Source of the DNA: Prevotellaceae bacterium
GTDB lineage: Bacteria; Bacteroidota; Bacteroidia; Bacteroidales; Bacteroidaceae
Assembly: GCA_021204715.1 (NCBI GenBank)
Contig: JAJPYW010000092.1
Span: forward strand, 1-7,266
DNA: 7,266 nt
Direction of reading: 5' to 3'
Shown: in pieces, positions 6,004-7,266 of the stretch
Layout: every line of letters begins with the position of its first letter
Position numbering within the stretch: the stretch's first letter is position 1
Notes under the pieces: generated by a model
Told to the model about the DNA's origin: nothing
The model's input: the letters and a program-made list of their open reading frames with translations, nothing else
The model's database searches: none
Program-made: the position numbers and the translations under genes

Positions 6004-7133
6004 AGGCAGGCGGATGATGGAGAAGGGATGAAATTCACTTCGGGACGCAGGTCGATGTCGAAAAGCTGCCTGACCGACGCGCGGACGGCTTCGGAAAGGC
6101 GGGCGATGTCGGCGCCGGTGGCGCCGCCTGTGTTCACAAGGACAAGCGCCTGCTTGTGGTGCACGGCCGCGCGCCCCAACGCCTTGCCTTTCCAGCCGCT
6201 TTGCTCTATGAGCCAGCCGGCGGCAAGTTTCACCTGCCCGTCTTCAAGAAGATAGCCGGGCATGTCGGGATAGCGGCGCCTTAACGCCTCGTAGCGTTCG
6301 CGGGAAACGACGGGATTCATGAAGAAGCTGCCCGCGTTGCCCAATTCTTCAGGGTTGGGCAGCTTGCCGCCGCGGATGTGCAGCACAACCTCGCGCACGG
6401 CTTGCAGCGTCACCGAAGGATAGCCTGCGGCCAACTCTTGGCGCACGGCGCCGTAGTCTAACTTGAAAGAGGGCGTCTTGCCCAAGCGCAAGCGCACATG
6501 GGTGACGAACACACGCTTCATGGCGGGCTGCTTGAAGAGGCTTCCACGGTAGGTGTAACCACACTCCCGGGCTTGGTAGACGCGCTCGTTGCCCTCTATG
6601 TCTACGGTCTCCACCGCGTCGACAAGCGAGGATATCTCCACGCCGTAAGCCCCGATGTTCTGCACGGCGGCGGCTCCCGTCTCGCCGGGAATACCCGACA
6701 GGTTCTCGGCTCCATACCATTGCCGCTCCACCGAAAAGGCCACGAAGTCGTCCCACGGAACGCCGGCGCCTACCCTGACCAAGACTTGCGCGCCGTCTTC
6801 GGCCACCACATAGACGCCCCCGATGCGGGAGTGCAGGATGGTGCCGGGATAGTCTTCCAAAAACAACAAGTTGCTGCCTGCTCCCACGTGCAGGAAAGGC
6901 TTAGTGACGGCACCCGAAGCCAAGAGCGCGCGCAATTCGTCCACGGAAGCATATTCCAAGTAACGGGCCGCGCGCACGTCCAAGCCGAAGGTGTTGGGGA
7001 TGTGACGTCCGGCGCAGGCAAGCGGCAGGTGTGCGGGCATGTCGGCTATGTGCCGCCTCTCGGGAGATACCGGCATTTGTGCGGAGCCGCCTGCGGCCGC
7101 CGTCGTTTTATCGATATGGGGTGTGTCCTGCAT
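6000..7133 (-). CDS. murB: UDP-N-acetylenolpyruvoylglucosamine reductase (MurB, type I)
   Basis: MurB reduces UDP-GlcNAc-enolpyruvate to UDP-MurNAc with NADPH and FAD, the second committed step of peptidoglycan synthesis in the cytoplasm. The protein follows E. coli-type MurB closely: NTFGLD (47-52), the FAD-binding [16 protein letters not shown] (83-98), [20 protein letters not shown] (147-166), YTYRGSLFK with Arg196, [10 protein letters not shown] with the catalytic Ser269 (E. coli Ser229), [24 protein letters not shown] and RPEVNFI with Glu365 (E. coli Glu325). An AAGGA box (7140-7144), 6 nt before the ATG, supports the start at 7133. That start gives about 46 residues before NTFG, far more than the roughly 10 of E. 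coli. Met32 (start at 7040) would give a more usual 346 aa. The stop overlaps the phosphodiesterase start. Confidence 0.97.
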   Translation of the reverse strand: MQDTPHIDKTTAAAGGSAQMPVSPERRHIADMPAHLPLACAGRHIPNTFGLDVRAARYLEYASVDELRALLASGAVTKPFLHVGAGSNLLFLEDYPGTILHSRIGGVYVVAEDGAQVLVRVGAGVPWDDFVAFSVERQWYGAENLSGIPGETGAAAVQNIGAYGVEISSLVDAVETVDIEGNERVYQARECGYTYRGSLFKQPAMKRVFVTHVRLRLGKTPSFKLDYGAVRQELAAGYPSVTLQAVREVVLHIRGGKLPNPEELGNAGSFFMNPVVSRERYEALRRRYPDMPGYLLEDGQVKLAAGWLIEQSGWKGKALGRAAVHHKQALVLVNTGGATGADIARLSEAVRASVRQLFDIDLRPEVNFIPSPSSACL

Positions 7134-7139
7134 CTTCTA

Positions 7140-7144
7140 TCCTT
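7140..7144 (-). promoter_or_regulatory. Shine-Dalgarno-like box before murB
   Basis: AAGGA on the minus strand lies 6 nt from the ATG at 7133. It is the clearest such box in the window, where most genes have A-rich leaders instead, and it favours the long MurB start over the internal Met32. Confidence 0.45.
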
Positions 7145-7160
7145 CCATTACAGCGGCCGG

Positions 7161-7266
7161 CTACACGCCGGTGTCTTCATACCGGTAGAGCGTCCACTCG
7201 CCGCCGCGCTTCCGGAAATAAAGGATGACGGAATAGCCGTTGCCTATGCCGTTTAGCTTCAGAATC
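7161..7266 (-). CDS. C-terminal end of an unidentified protein
   Basis: The last 34 codons of a gene that enters from the right edge. The frame reads ILKLNGIGNGYSVILYFRKR, then GGEWTLYRYEDTGV and a TAG stop. The alternation of hydrophobic and polar residues with a turn (NGIGNG, KRGGEW) looks like two or three antiparallel beta strands ending a domain, as in small exported or lipoprotein domains, but this is only a pattern. The stop lies 27 nt before the murB start on the same strand, so the two may share a transcript. The frame was chosen because the alternatives give a basic, low-quality peptide that stops in the middle. The protein is not recognised. Confidence 0.6.
   Translation of the reverse strand, partial: ILKLNGIGNGYSVILYFRKRGGEWTLYRYEDTGV

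Noticed and set aside
5272..6255. Open frame of 327 codons on the plus strand across the phosphodiesterase and the end of murB
   Set aside because: It is antisense to two genes with complete family motifs and has no recognisable content.

Overview
The window looks like chromosomal core DNA of a GC-rich member of the Bacteroidota, most likely order Bacteroidales. The DnaN protein has the C-terminal ending and length (374 aa) of Bacteroides-type clamps. A DUF3127 protein is present. Promoters match the Bacteroidetes pattern TTTG-N(19-21)-TAnnTTTG rather than the sigma70 pattern, and most starts lack a clear Shine-Dalgarno sequence. I cannot place the genus from the sequence alone.

Right to left on the minus strand, the first block is the tail of an unidentified protein (7161-7266), then murB (6000-7133), then a PhnP-like metallo-beta-lactamase-fold phosphodiesterase (5239-6003) that overlaps the murB stop by ATGA. 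A separate promoter (5190-5221) then drives a 544-aa membrane-anchored protein of DUF3352-like type (3533-5167).

Between 3138 and 3532 lies a 395-bp non-coding stretch between convergent genes. It holds a possible terminator and a striking array of 23-bp units, at least five and a partial sixth, each centred on a GTCGAAT-nn-ATTCGAC dyad. This array is the most unusual feature of the window.

The left block concerns DNA replication. A plus-strand gene (2766-3137) encodes a small OB-fold-type DUF3127 protein ending in an SSB-like acidic tail (DDLPF). It diverges from a minus-strand operon: dnaN (1457-2581), a DnaQ-type 3'-5' exonuclease (671-1441) and the first 224 codons of coaBC/dfp (1-674), which overlaps the exonuclease stop by ATGA. 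The clamp and exonuclease are replication or repair functions; CoaBC makes 4'-phosphopantetheine for coenzyme A. No mobile elements, tRNA or rRNA genes, or CRISPR arrays were seen.
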